Shown here: positions 1 through 8,163 of the stretch, piece by piece | Layout: each line of letters opens with the position of its first letter | Numbering within the stretch: the first letter of the stretch is position 1 | DNA from: Halobacillus litoralis | Lineage (GTDB): Bacteria; Bacillota; Bacilli; Bacillales; Halobacillaceae | Assembly (NCBI RefSeq): GCF_009856415.1 | Contig: NZ_WMEZ01000007.1 | Location: forward strand, 62,001-126,000 | DNA length: 64,000 nt | Direction: 5' to 3' | The notes under the pieces: generated by a model | The model's database searches: none | Told to the model about the DNA's origin: nothing | Seen by the model: only the letters and a program-made list of their open reading frames with translations | Made by a program: the position numbers and the translations under genes

Positions 1-7
1 AAATGAT

Positions 8-43
8 AAAAGCCAGAGCTGTACATTCAGCTCTGGCTTTTAT
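8..43. terminator. Bidirectional intrinsic terminator
   Basis: A 13-bp perfect stem (AAAAGCCAGAGCT with its complement) and an 8-base loop are followed by T-rich sequence on both strands. The gene it serves on the left lies outside the window. Confidence 0.75.
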
Positions 44-56
44 CTGTCTTTACCTT

Positions 57-200
57 TTTAAACCTGGCACGTCCGTAACTTGAATAGGTACCAGGTTCGG
101 AACTTTAGCAATCTCATAACAAGTACCGACATAATTGCTGATGGTACCTGGTACCGGGAAGACCGACCTTGGTACCAGGTTCAGTTTCTGTAGTGAAGCG
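57..200. repeat. REP-like cluster of GGTACC palindromes
   Basis: The motif GGTACCAGGTT or its inverse occurs at about 87-97, 143-156 and 171-182, with degenerate partners (AACCTGGCAC, AGTACCG) between them. A related cluster lies at 33545-33630. Short spaced inverted palindromes in intergenic DNA resemble bacterial REP elements, which are often moved by RAYT transposases; no such gene is in this window. No credible coding sequence is present here. Confidence 0.5.
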
Positions 201-220
201 TTTCTGGAATGAAATGAAAT

Positions 221-246
221 AGCCCCATCTCTAGGGAGATGGGGCT
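221..246 (-). terminator. Terminator of the permease/TIGR03943 operon
   Basis: An 11-bp perfect stem (AGCCCCATCTC with its complement) and a 4-base loop lie 5 bases past the stop codon of the minus-strand gene. The following tract on the minus strand (ATTTCATTTC) is only moderately T-rich. Confidence 0.6.
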
Positions 247-251
247 GGTAC

Positions 252-1118
252 TTAACCTGAGAATTCAAATGTTTCATAAACGTAAGGTTCATGAGGGGTT
301 TCAATTTCATTGATTTCTTTTGGTTCGATTAGTGGAAGCTCCCAACCGTTATAATCGACCATATTGAGTACTCCTCTAACTTCAACCCATGTATCGTTTT
401 TGTAGGTGCTCAAGTTCTCCCCTTGAACCATGACTCCATAGATTCCACCATCAGCTACACAGCAACTGATTCCAAACCGTCCAACAACGATACGATCTTC
501 GGGATAGTTGTCTTCACGGAAAACAAAACCATTCATGACAATTTCTTTTCCTATATATTCTCCCATGTGGTCTTCCATCAACGATATGCTTCCGATATAA
601 TTGTCTTCCGTTAATTGGATAACGTTCGATTCAGTCATCGTTTGATAGAGGTCTGGAAATCGTTTTTTGGGAGTAAGGACTCCTGGGTTCGACTCGATAG
701 GATCGATGTCCTCAACCTCAGGTGAAACTTCGGTACTGAGTCCAGAATCAGTGCTGCGCATTTCGTACTTAAATCCTTTATTCGCAGCAGCAGAACTGCC
801 CATGACATGGTCGGAAAACATCATACCAGTCAGAACAGGTACAATGAACAATGCGTAAATCAAAAGGGATTTCAATTTTGATTTGGGATATTCGTGACCA
901 TGGGCACATCCACAGTTTTCATGCTCTTCGTCATTACCCGTTTTAAAGTACTGGATAGCTCCGAGGACACCGATGACTATGAGTGTGAAGTAGATATAAG
1001 GCATCATGCGGGGCGCTATGAACTTTTGTATATCCCCGCTAATTAATAGTTTTAAGATAAAAAGTGCTAATCCAAAGAGGATGACAGCACGTAAAAATTG
1101 GTGCGATTCAGGTTTCAT
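252..1118 (-). CDS. TIGR03943 family membrane protein (YcgQ-like)
   Basis: A 288-residue protein of the TIGR03943/DUF1980 family, usually found beside a COG0701 permease as in the B. subtilis ycgR-ycgQ pair. Two N-terminal membrane segments are followed by a Cys/His-rich stretch (NCGCAHGHE, near residues 65-73), another membrane segment, and a C-terminal extracytoplasmic domain. The ATG at 1118 follows GGGAGG at a normal distance; a longer in-frame reading to 1190 would overlap the upstream gene and was not chosen. The molecular function is unknown. The Zur-like sites upstream of its partner suggest a role in metal homeostasis, which is inference. Confidence 0.8.
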   Translation of the reverse strand: MKPESHQFLRAVILFGLALFILKLLISGDIQKFIAPRMMPYIYFTLIVIGVLGAIQYFKTGNDEEHENCGCAHGHEYPKSKLKSLLIYALFIVPVLTGMMFSDHVMGSSAAANKGFKYEMRSTDSGLSTEVSPEVEDIDPIESNPGVLTPKKRFPDLYQTMTESNVIQLTEDNYIGSISLMEDHMGEYIGKEIVMNGFVFREDNYPEDRIVVGRFGISCCVADGGIYGVMVQGENLSTYKNDTWVEVRGVLNMVDYNGWELPLIEPKEINEIETPHEPYVYETFEFSG

Positions 1119-1146
1119 AAAAGCGTTCCTCCCATCATGATTTTTG

Positions 1147-2142
1147 TTACAAGAAGAAGACATCAAATAAGATCGTGATTGTGTAAACAATCATACTTAC
1201 AATCCCTATAAAAGCGAGAACGAACCTCTTTTTAAAATAAGCGAACATGAGAATCGTATTCTTTAAGTCAGTCATTGGTCCGTAAACGAGAAAAGCAAGA
1301 ATCGAGCTGGTAGAGAAAAGTCCTTTGAAAGAAGAGGCGACAAAAGCATCGGCTTCTGAACAGAGGGACAGGACATAGGCGAGAGACATCATGACTAATG
1401 GCCCCGCAAGCATGCCGTTACCAAGTTCTATAAGAAAATCCCTTGCCATGAAGGTTTGAACGATACTGGCGAAAAGGGCACCTAGAATGAGAAACTTCCC
1501 CATATCGAAAAACTCATCACTTGCATGCTGAAATGTTTCTGCTAAACGGTTTCGATCCTGATGGTTGTGGTTATGTACAGAAGTATTGTTTTTGTTTAAT
1601 TGCCAGCTGTTCCCGAAGTAAGCGTAAATCACAGCACCGATAAGTATGGAAACGATAAAGGCCAGTCCCATCCTTGCCCAAGCAATGGTCATATCCGTTT
1701 GAAAGGCGTAAAAAGTAGAAAGGAAAACGATGGGATTCAAAACAGGAGCGGAAACAAGAATAACAATCCCTACATGGAGAGGCATTCCTTTCTGGATCAA
1801 CCGACGCACAATGGGTACGATAGCACATTCACATACAGGGAAAATCGCACCAATTGTTACGGCAGGAAATAAGGCAAGTACTGGGTTTCTTGGAATAAAA
1901 CGTTTCAATGTTTCTTCTTTCAAGAATGTTTGGATGACAGAGGATATAAAGACTCCGAGAAGAACAAACGGAATGGCTTCAAGCACGATGCTGATAAAGA
2001 TCGTATTCATATCCAGCAGTTGAGAGGGAACAGGCCAGATACGATCAAAAGGAATCGTGTCTCCAAAAAGAAATAAAATGAAGAAGATGACGAGTAAAAA
2101 GTATCCCAATCTGTAATTCGTGGAAGAATGGTCTTGATTCAA
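1147..2142 (-). CDS. COG0701-type permease (YcgR-like)
   Basis: A 331-residue polytopic membrane protein of the predicted permease family COG0701 (DUF318). It has about eight hydrophobic segments, the family region PVCECAIVPIVRRLIQKG near residue 100, and a His-rich cytoplasmic loop (VHNHNHQ) near residue 190. The start is TTG at 2142, seven bases after AAGGAGG. It is the first gene of a two-gene unit with the TIGR03943 protein 28 bases downstream, and it diverges from znuC across a 179-bp region with two Zur-like palindromes. Its substrate is unknown; a metal or a metal-ligand complex is plausible from context only. Confidence 0.8.
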   Translation of the reverse strand: MNQDHSSTNYRLGYFLLVIFFILFLFGDTIPFDRIWPVPSQLLDMNTIFISIVLEAIPFVLLGVFISSVIQTFLKEETLKRFIPRNPVLALFPAVTIGAIFPVCECAIVPIVRRLIQKGMPLHVGIVILVSAPVLNPIVFLSTFYAFQTDMTIAWARMGLAFIVSILIGAVIYAYFGNSWQLNKNNTSVHNHNHQDRNRLAETFQHASDEFFDMGKFLILGALFASIVQTFMARDFLIELGNGMLAGPLVMMSLAYVLSLCSEADAFVASSFKGLFSTSSILAFLVYGPMTDLKNTILMFAYFKKRFVLAFIGIVSMIVYTITILFDVFFL

Positions 2143-2178
2143 GTAGAATCCTCCTTTATGATGGACATTGTGTTTAAA

Positions 2179-2193
2179 TCGTAATGGTTATGA
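2179..2193. promoter_or_regulatory. Zur-box-like site 1 (permease side)
   Basis: TCGTAATGGTTATGA resembles the Bacillus Zur consensus TCGTAATNATTACGA with two mismatches. It lies 37 bases upstream of the permease start in the divergent promoter region, which suggests zinc-dependent repression of that operon. Confidence 0.6.
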
Positions 2194-2288
2194 ATTATCC
2201 TATTCTATTAACTAGGAATTTAGAAGATCTGTCAATAGATTTTGATCGGTTTTTTTTACTTGTATGTACTTATCAGCTATAATTTAAT

Positions 2289-2303
2289 TCGTAATGATTA
2301 TTA
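2289..2303. promoter_or_regulatory. Zur-box-like site 2 (znuC side)
   Basis: TCGTAATGATTATTA matches the Zur consensus on the left arm and centre, with two mismatches in the right arm. It lies directly upstream of the znuC ribosome binding site, so a bound repressor would block znuCB-zur transcription. Confidence 0.65.
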
Positions 2304-2321
2304 TTTCGAGAGGGATTGACC

Positions 2322-3107
2322 ATGGAAAATCGAACAATCGTAAAGTTAGAAAATGTATCTTTTAAATATGATAGAGAATGGGTTGTCAAAGACGTAAATC
2401 TGGACATTCAATCCGGCCAGTTCCTTGGTCTGGTCGGTCCGAATGGTTCAGGGAAGTCCACATTGATTAAATTGATGCTCGGGCTCGTTAAGCCGGATCA
2501 AGGTTCCATTCACTTATTCGGTCAAACCTTGAAACAATATCAGGATTGGCAGGAAATTGGGTTTGTCTCACAGAAAGCCAACAGTTTCAATTCTGGTTTT
2601 CCAGCGACGGTGATCGAAGTTGTGAAGACAGGACTTGTTTCCCGCATTGGAGCATTTAAATTTTTCAATAAAAAACATAAAGAAAAAGCTTTAGAGGCTT
2701 TGAGAGTTGTAGAGATGGAGGAATACGCCTATTCCAACATCGGAGAATTATCCGGAGGGCAGCAACAGCGTGTGTTTATCGCAAGGGCGTTAGTCAGTGA
2801 TCCATCGTTATTAATCCTCGATGAACCAACGGTCGGAGTAGATGCCAAGCACGTAACAGAATTTTATGATTTGCTTGGTAAACTGAATCAAGAGCAGGGG
2901 ATCACCCTTTTGATGGTCACCCACGATATCGGGACGATTACGGACCATGCGACACACGTCATTTGTATGAATAAAACGGTTCATTTCCACGGAGCTTCAG
3001 AGGAATATAAGGAGTTCAGTGAAGAGGACCTCAATCAGCTCTATGGCCATTCCGTCCAACAGCTGACCCATAATCACACGCATCACGAGGTGAACCACAA
3101 TGATTGA
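2322..3107 (+). CDS. znuC: Zinc ABC transporter ATP-binding protein ZnuC/AdcC
   Basis: A 261-residue ABC ATPase that energises high-affinity zinc uptake with the ZnuB permease and ZnuA binding protein. It has Walker A GPNGSGKST (near residue 38), the Q-loop (FVSQKA), the signature LSGGQQQR, Walker B LLILDEPTVGVD and the H-loop (VTHD). The His-rich C-terminus (HNHTHHEVNHND) is typical of zinc-handling members. ATG at 2322 is used because GAGAGGG lies seven bases upstream; a TTG at 2316 is too close. The gene overlaps znuB by 8 bp. Zur-like sites upstream and a Fur-family gene downstream support zinc control. Confidence 0.93.
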   Translation: MENRTIVKLENVSFKYDREWVVKDVNLDIQSGQFLGLVGPNGSGKSTLIKLMLGLVKPDQGSIHLFGQTLKQYQDWQEIGFVSQKANSFNSGFPATVIEVVKTGLVSRIGAFKFFNKKHKEKALEALRVVEMEEYAYSNIGELSGGQQQRVFIARALVSDPSLLILDEPTVGVDAKHVTEFYDLLGKLNQEQGITLLMVTHDIGTITDHATHVICMNKTVHFHGASEEYKEFSEEDLNQLYGHSVQQLTHNHTHHEVNHND

Positions 3108-3954
3108 AAGTTTTTTTCAGTATGAATTTTTACAAAACGCCGCTATTACAGGAATCTTAATCGGAATCGTTGCTCCATTATTAGGAGTGTTCATTGTGGT
3201 CAGACGCCTGTCGCTGATTGCGGATGCCTTATCCCACATCACGTTAACAGGAATTGCTGCGAGTCTTTTGCTTGAAAAAAGAGTGACCGCCGTCAATGAC
3301 TGGAACCCGATTTACATGGGTATGGTCTTTTCTGTGTTTGGAGCGATACTGATCGAGCGCCTTCGAAAAGTGTATAAACACTATGAAGAACTTGCGATCC
3401 CCATCATTCTTTCCGGGGGAATCGGTGTCGGTGTGATTCTTATCTCTCTTGCAGATGGTTTTAATACGGATTTATTCAGTTATTTATTCGGAAGTGTAAC
3501 AGCCGTCAGCCGTGATAGTATGTGGACAGTGCTGGTGATTACCTCCATTGTCATACTTATTGTTATTCTGTTTTATAAGGAACTTTTCGTCCTATCCTTT
3601 GACGAGGAGCATGCGTCTGTGTCTGGTGTGAATGGAAGATGGATCCATCTGCTGTTTATCGTCATGGTCGCACTAGTGATCGCATCCTCGATGCAGGTGG
3701 TTGGAATTTTACTTGTTTCCGCCCTAATGACCTTGCCAGTGGCTTCAGCGATCCGGATTGCAAAAAGCTTCAAGCAGACGATCGGTCTATCCATCGCATT
3801 TGGAGAAACCTCTGTTTTGATTGGTCTTATTTCGTCTTATCATCTCAGTGTACCTCCAGGAGGAACGATTGTTGTGACAGCTATTTTGATTTTGATTATG
3901 TCGATTCTTTACAAACGAGTACGAGCTCAACAATGGATAAAGGGTGAAGCATAA
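3100..3954 (+). CDS. znuB: Zinc ABC transporter permease ZnuB/AdcB
   Basis: A 284-residue ABC-3 family permease with about eight transmembrane segments. It forms the membrane channel of the zinc importer with ZnuC and accepts zinc from ZnuA. The family region VRRLSLIADALSHITL near residue 30 and the segment MQVVGILLVSALMTLPVA near residue 200 are characteristic. It overlaps the end of znuC by 8 bp and its stop codon overlaps the zur start (TAATG), so translational coupling across znuC-znuB-zur is likely. Confidence 0.93.
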   Translation: MIESFFQYEFLQNAAITGILIGIVAPLLGVFIVVRRLSLIADALSHITLTGIAASLLLEKRVTAVNDWNPIYMGMVFSVFGAILIERLRKVYKHYEELAIPIILSGGIGVGVILISLADGFNTDLFSYLFGSVTAVSRDSMWTVLVITSIVILIVILFYKELFVLSFDEEHASVSGVNGRWIHLLFIVMVALVIASSMQVVGILLVSALMTLPVASAIRIAKSFKQTIGLSIAFGETSVLIGLISSYHLSVPPGGTIVVTAILILIMSILYKRVRAQQWIKGEA

Positions 3955-4364
3955 TGAATGTGGAGACAGCTTTGCAGAGATTGAAGGAAAAAGGGTATAA
4001 AAGGACAAAGCAGCGGGAGCGTATCTTAGAAATCTTCGTGAAACAAGACCAATATATTGCTGCTAAAGAAATCTTAAAAGAGATTCAAAATGATTTTCCA
4101 GGTGTCAGTTATGATACGATCTATCGAAACCTTTATATGCTGACAGACGTTGATATTTTGGAGGCGACAGAGCTTGGAGGAGAAAAGCATTTCCGTTTAG
4201 GTTGTGACACTCACGGGCATCACCACCATTTCATTTGCACAACATGTGGAAAAACAAAGTCGATTGAATTCTGTCCAATGGATAGTATCAATGAGAACCT
4301 GAGTGGATATGATGTTGAGAATCACAAGTTCGAAATTTATGGTAAATGTCCACAATGCCACTGA
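3954..4364 (+). CDS. zur: Fur-family zinc uptake regulator Zur
   Basis: A 136-residue Fur-family repressor with an N-terminal winged helix (residues 1-80, including VSYDTIYRNLYML) and a C-terminal metal-binding and dimerisation domain. The HGHHHHF stretch and two CxxC motifs (CTTC and CPQC at the C-terminus) are the regulatory and structural zinc ligands of the family. Its place as the last gene of znuCB-zur and the Zur-like palindromes in both znu promoters identify it as Zur rather than Fur or PerR. It probably controls its own operon, znuA and the divergent permease. Confidence 0.9.
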   Translation: MNVETALQRLKEKGYKRTKQRERILEIFVKQDQYIAAKEILKEIQNDFPGVSYDTIYRNLYMLTDVDILEATELGGEKHFRLGCDTHGHHHHFICTTCGKTKSIEFCPMDSINENLSGYDVENHKFEIYGKCPQCH

Positions 4365-4387
4365 TCTATGCTCTGGTTGGAGGAAGA

Positions 4388-4419
4388 ACCTGCGTTATTA
4401 ACGCGGGTATCTTTTTTTT
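4388..4419 (+). terminator. Terminator of znuCB-zur
   Basis: A 9-bp stem with one T-G pair and loop ATT is followed by a run of eight T, 24 bases after the zur stop. Confidence 0.85.
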
Positions 4420-4431
4420 GTGTGGCAAAAT

Positions 4432-4467
4432 GTAATCGTTACTGTTTACAAAGTGTAACGGTTACGA
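4432..4467 (+). promoter_or_regulatory. znuA promoter region with two Zur-like palindromes
   Basis: GTAATCGTTAC at 4432-4442 and GTAACGGTTACGA at 4455-4467 are related palindromes resembling Zur boxes. The second abuts a -10 element TATAAT at 4468-4473, so a bound repressor would occlude RNA polymerase at the znuA promoter. Confidence 0.7.
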
Positions 4468-4500
4468 TATAATCTTTTTGGAAGACGAGGAGGTCGACGA

Positions 4501-5568
4501 ATGAAAAAACTAGCAATCTTATTATCTTTTATACTTACCATTCTAGTGGTTACTGCTTGTGGAAATGAAGAGACATCGACCGAGCAGAATAACGAAACAG
4601 AGAGTGATGAGAACGGGGAACTAAATGTTTATACAACGGTTTATCCTTTACAATTTTTCACTGAACAAATAGGTGGAGAGACAGTAAATGTACAATCCAT
4701 TCTGCCTCCCGGTTCAGACGCACACACGTATGAGCCAACGACCAAGGAAATGGTGAAAATGGCGGAAGCGGATCTATTCATTTACAATGGTGCCGGTTTA
4801 GAAGGGTATGCAAAGAAAATTTCTGAATCCATTCAGCCAGAAGGTGTAGAGATCCTGGAAGCAGCAGCGGATATTGACCTAAAAGAACATGTTCATGACC
4901 ATGGAGAAGATGCTCAGGCGGAAGATGAGCATGCTCATGAAGAGGACAGCCATGGAGAAGATGGGCATGCGGATGAAGAAGATGCTCATGAAACAGATGA
5001 ACAGGCTAATGCAGAAGATAGTCATGAAGGCCACGACCATGGAGAAATGGATCCTCACGTCTGGTTGGATCCCGTACGAGCTGCACAAATGGCAGAAGGA
5101 ATCAAAAGTCAGTTGATTAAAATGAATCCAGAACAGAAAGACCTCTATGAGGAAAATTATAAAGAACTACAAGCGCAATTAATGGATTTAGATCAGGAGT
5201 TTCATGATCGTGTAGAATCTAAATCTAAAAGCAAAGTCATCGTTTCTCACGCTGCTTATGGTTATTGGGAAGAGGCTTATGGGATCGAGCAGATTGCTGT
5301 ATCAGGCCTAAGTCCGACAAATGAGCCTTCTCAGAAAGACCTTGAAAATATCGTTCAAGTCGCTGAGTCAAATAATCTTGAATATGTAGTGTTCGAGCAG
5401 AACATCACTCCGAAAGTTTCAGAAGTAATCCAAAATGAAATTGGAGCAGAAGCGCTCCGTTTCCACAACCTGTCTGTTTTAACAGAAGATAATGTGGATA
5501 ACGATGAAAATTACTTTACTTTGATGGAACAAAACCTTGATGTACTGACAAAAGCATTATCTGAATAA
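4501..5568 (+). CDS. znuA: Zinc-binding lipoprotein ZnuA/AdcA
   Basis: A 355-residue cluster A-1 metal-binding lipoprotein that captures zinc outside the membrane for ZnuBC. A signal peptide ends in lipobox VTAC with Cys20 as the lipidated residue. The ligand His lies in DAHTYEPT near residue 78, and an acidic His-rich loop of about 60 residues spans roughly 129-185, where zinc-specific members carry one. Later ligand regions include DPHVWLDP and VSHAAYGY. It is transcribed separately from znuCB-zur, from its own promoter with Zur-like palindromes, and ends at its own terminator. Confidence 0.93.
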   Translation: MKKLAILLSFILTILVVTACGNEETSTEQNNETESDENGELNVYTTVYPLQFFTEQIGGETVNVQSILPPGSDAHTYEPTTKEMVKMAEADLFIYNGAGLEGYAKKISESIQPEGVEILEAAADIDLKEHVHDHGEDAQAEDEHAHEEDSHGEDGHADEEDAHETDEQANAEDSHEGHDHGEMDPHVWLDPVRAAQMAEGIKSQLIKMNPEQKDLYEENYKELQAQLMDLDQEFHDRVESKSKSKVIVSHAAYGYWEEAYGIEQIAVSGLSPTNEPSQKDLENIVQVAESNNLEYVVFEQNITPKVSEVIQNEIGAEALRFHNLSVLTEDNVDNDENYFTLMEQNLDVLTKALSE

Positions 5569-5570
5569 GC

Positions 5571-5603
5571 AAAAGCTGCGGACAAAACGTCCGCAGCTTT
5601 TTT
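5571..5603 (+). terminator. Terminator of znuA
   Basis: A 13-bp perfect stem (AAAAGCTGCGGAC with its complement), a 5-base loop and a T-run follow the znuA stop. It may also act for the facing MFS gene. Confidence 0.85.
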
Positions 5604-5653
5604 CCTACGTATTCTTTTAGTAGAAGTTTTAGTTTTTAGGATAGAGAAGTGGA

Positions 5654-6826
5654 TCAAGCCTCCTGTGGTTCTGAAGCACTTGGATCTTTTTTGTACACGG
5701 TAGCTGCAAAGACAATGATTAACAGGGTAACAATGACGTAGAAAAAGGACAGGTTCGGCCAAAAGTCCAAGAAGAAACCGGACAAGAATGGTCCTAGAAT
5801 ACTCCCGATACTAAAAGCCATCCCACATAAAATGTTACCAGCCGGAAGAAGGTCCTTTGGCAGTAAGTCCGTCATGAATGAAATGCCTAAAGAAAACAAG
5901 GAGCCGACGAATAAACCGCCCAGGGCGAAAGTGGCAAAGAGAGCGACCACAGAGTTTTCTAACAGAGCAGCAGCAAAGAAGGCAATGATTCCTCCGGCTA
6001 CCACGGTCAAGATAACTTTTTTCCTTCCAATCCGATCACTCAATGCCCCTAAAGGAATTTGAGAGAACAAACTTGCTGCAGCAAAGCTCGGAATAATCAA
6101 GGATAATAAGTTAACATCATGTCCAATCCTCATCCCGTACACAGGAAAAATTCCATGAAGGGTCGCTTCTAGAAATCCATAGGCAAGAGGGGGAAAAAAA
6201 GCAACCCAGGCGAGACGGATGGCTTTGGCAAACCTTTTGATTGAACTTGCTCCATGGGCTGTGGTATGGTCTTTTTCAGGTGTTTCATTTCTCACCCAAA
6301 TCATGAATAACCAGACGATTAAACTCAAGAATGATGAAATGATGAATGGAACATGGATACCGAAAGCCAACAGGTTGGTCATCAAAGGTCCAAGGGTAAA
6401 GCCGACACTAAAAAACAAGCCGTAATAAGCGATGCTTCGACCACGGTTGTGTTTTTCAGCTGTGGCTGTGATCCACGTTTGAGTTCCAAAATGAAGAATT
6501 TGGTCACCAATTCCAATGGTGACTCTTAAAATGAACCAGAACCATAGCGCCTGCCAGAAGGGAAATAAGGAAAGAGAGATAATAACTAGGGCCCCTCCAA
6601 CCATAATCATTGGTTTATAACCGATTCGTTGCAGCGGTCTTTCCATGAATGGAGAAGAAAGTAAAATTCCTATGTAAAGCCCAGTCGCATGCAATCCATT
6701 GATAGAAGAAGAAATGCCGTTTTGTTCAAGGATGACAGCGATCAATGGAAGGAGCATCCCCTGGGAAAATCCTGATATGGTCACGAGACCAATCAAAATC
6801 CAGAATCGTGTTTGCTTGGATACCAT
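5654..6826 (-). CDS. MFS transporter (YfkF-like)
   Basis: A 390-residue major facilitator with twelve predicted membrane segments. The loop motif DRIGRKK between segments 8 and 9 and the N-half equivalent around RIGYKPM are typical of drug/metabolite efflux-type MFS proteins. ATG at 6826 follows AAGGAGG at nine bases; the longer reading to 6874 lacks a ribosome binding site. Neighbouring yfkD- and yfkC-like genes suggest the B. subtilis yfkF counterpart, but the substrate cannot be read from sequence. Confidence 0.8.
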   Translation of the reverse strand: MVSKQTRFWILIGLVTISGFSQGMLLPLIAVILEQNGISSSINGLHATGLYIGILLSSPFMERPLQRIGYKPMIMVGGALVIISLSLFPFWQALWFWFILRVTIGIGDQILHFGTQTWITATAEKHNRGRSIAYYGLFFSVGFTLGPLMTNLLAFGIHVPFIISSFLSLIVWLFMIWVRNETPEKDHTTAHGASSIKRFAKAIRLAWVAFFPPLAYGFLEATLHGIFPVYGMRIGHDVNLLSLIIPSFAAASLFSQIPLGALSDRIGRKKVILTVVAGGIIAFFAAALLENSVVALFATFALGGLFVGSLFSLGISFMTDLLPKDLLPAGNILCGMAFSIGSILGPFLSGFFLDFWPNLSFFYVIVTLLIIVFAATVYKKDPSASEPQEA

Positions 6827-6980
6827 AGCTGACGGCCTCCTTTTTTCATACTTCCTTATCGTATAAGAAATCAATAGGAGGGGACAAGTTTTTTCTTTCT
6901 AATAAGAAGGTTATTTCCTTACTGAAAACGGTTATTATAAAACTAAAGGCGCAGTATATTGTCAAAGGAGTGAATGAATC

Positions 6981-7373
6981 ATGGACTTTTATTTAAAAGA
7001 AAACGGGGTACGCACGTCATTTGAGTACGGCCAAATGAACATATCTGGGGATGAGACGTTTGGTTTCCGCCCTTATCAGCTAATGGTTGCTTCCATTGCA
7101 GGTTGCAGCATCGGAGTTTTTCGGAAGATCCTGGACAAGCAACGGACGGATTATGAGGATATCAAAGTGACGGCCGAGGTCGAGAGGAATCCTGATGAAG
7201 CCAATCGTATCGAAAAAATTTATCTTCATTATGTTATTAAAGGTTATCATTTGAATCAGGATAAGTTGTTGAAGAATCTGGAGATCTCACAGAAAAATTG
7301 TTCCATGGTTCAATCGGTTCAAAATAGTATAGAAGTTGAAGAAACGCTTGAGTGCATTCAACTAAGCAAGTAA
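6981..7373 (+). CDS. OsmC family protein
   Basis: A 130-residue OsmC-like protein. The family reduces organic or fatty-acid hydroperoxides with a pair of cysteines. Here Cys42 lies in ASIAGCSIGV and a second cysteine lies in KNCSMVQS near residue 105, the expected spacing for the two catalytic positions. It is monocistronic, with a GGAG-type site upstream and a terminator directly after. It is closer to the YhfA/OsmC-like group than to Ohr, so the substrate is uncertain. Confidence 0.8.
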   Translation: MDFYLKENGVRTSFEYGQMNISGDETFGFRPYQLMVASIAGCSIGVFRKILDKQRTDYEDIKVTAEVERNPDEANRIEKIYLHYVIKGYHLNQDKLLKNLEISQKNCSMVQSVQNSIEVEETLECIQLSK

Positions 7374-7377
7374 AATG

Positions 7378-7417
7378 AAAGAGCCTTATCCTGAATTTGG
7401 ATAAGCGCTCTTTTTTT
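7378..7417 (+). terminator. Terminator of the OsmC gene
   Basis: The stem AAAGAG..TTATCC pairs with GGATAA..CTCTTT, followed by a T-run, starting four bases after the stop codon. Confidence 0.85.
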
Positions 7418-7489
7418 GTGTTCAAAATAGCACTAAGATATGCCAACCCTTATGTCTGGCATTATATAAAGAAAGAGGAGAGAGATGAA

Positions 7490-8101
7490 ATGAGGAATAT
7501 TTTTGTTAAAGCTTTCTTTTATTTGATAGGGCTAATTATCATTTCCCTTGGGATTACATTAACGATTAAATCAGACCTCGGAGCGGGGGCGTGGGATGCT
7601 GTGAATGTCGGCTTGTCTGAGACCATCGGTTTTACTGTGGGGAGCTGGGTCATTATCATCGGCGCTATGCTGATTTTTACAAACGCTATCATTGCGAAAG
7701 AAAAACCCGATTTATTGGCTGTTATCACGATTTTTGTCATTGGACAGTTCATTGATTTCTGGATGTTATCGGTATTTGATACGTTCGGGCTTGCATCGTT
7801 CTGGGTTCAATTGACGGTGTTGGTGGGCGGAATTGCCATTATTGCCTTTGGCGTATCATTATACTTACAGCCCAAATTTTCTCTAAACCCTGTTGATGGG
7901 TTCATGGTTGCTTTGCAGAAAAGGTTCGGTTTCAGTTTGCGAACGGCCAAAACGTTGACGGAAGTCTTTGCCCTTGTACTTGCGGTAGTACTAGGAGGGC
8001 CGATTGGAATCGGTACCGTCATTATCATTGTCTTGATCGGACCTTTTATTCAGTTCTTCGATGGGAAGGCAAATCAAGTCATGAACAAGATGCTTTCGTG
8101 A
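7490..8101 (+). CDS. YczE/YyaS/YitT family membrane protein
   Basis: A 203-residue integral membrane protein with five or six hydrophobic segments. The N-terminal region SLGITLTIKSDLGAGAWDAV and the later FSLNPVDGFMVAL are characteristic of the YczE-like branch of the YitT superfamily. ATG at 7490 is chosen because GAGGAGAG lies about seven bases upstream; the longer in-frame extension to 7397 overlaps the preceding terminator. No biochemical function is established for the family. Confidence 0.75.
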   Translation: MRNIFVKAFFYLIGLIIISLGITLTIKSDLGAGAWDAVNVGLSETIGFTVGSWVIIIGAMLIFTNAIIAKEKPDLLAVITIFVIGQFIDFWMLSVFDTFGLASFWVQLTVLVGGIAIIAFGVSLYLQPKFSLNPVDGFMVALQKRFGFSLRTAKTLTEVFALVLAVVLGGPIGIGTVIIIVLIGPFIQFFDGKANQVMNKMLS

Positions 8102-8163
8102 TTCCCTGTGTATAGTCCGGGCCATTTTTCACAAAATATAAAAAAAGAAAGGTGGCCCATGAT

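Noticed and set aside
50-310. An 86-codon minus-strand frame
   Set aside because: It covers the REP-like palindromes and the terminator of the next gene, and has no supporting ribosome binding site.
4889-5116. Met/Lys-rich frame of 75 codons inside znuA
   Set aside because: It is the +1 frame of the His/Asp/Glu repeat region of znuA, a compositional artefact.
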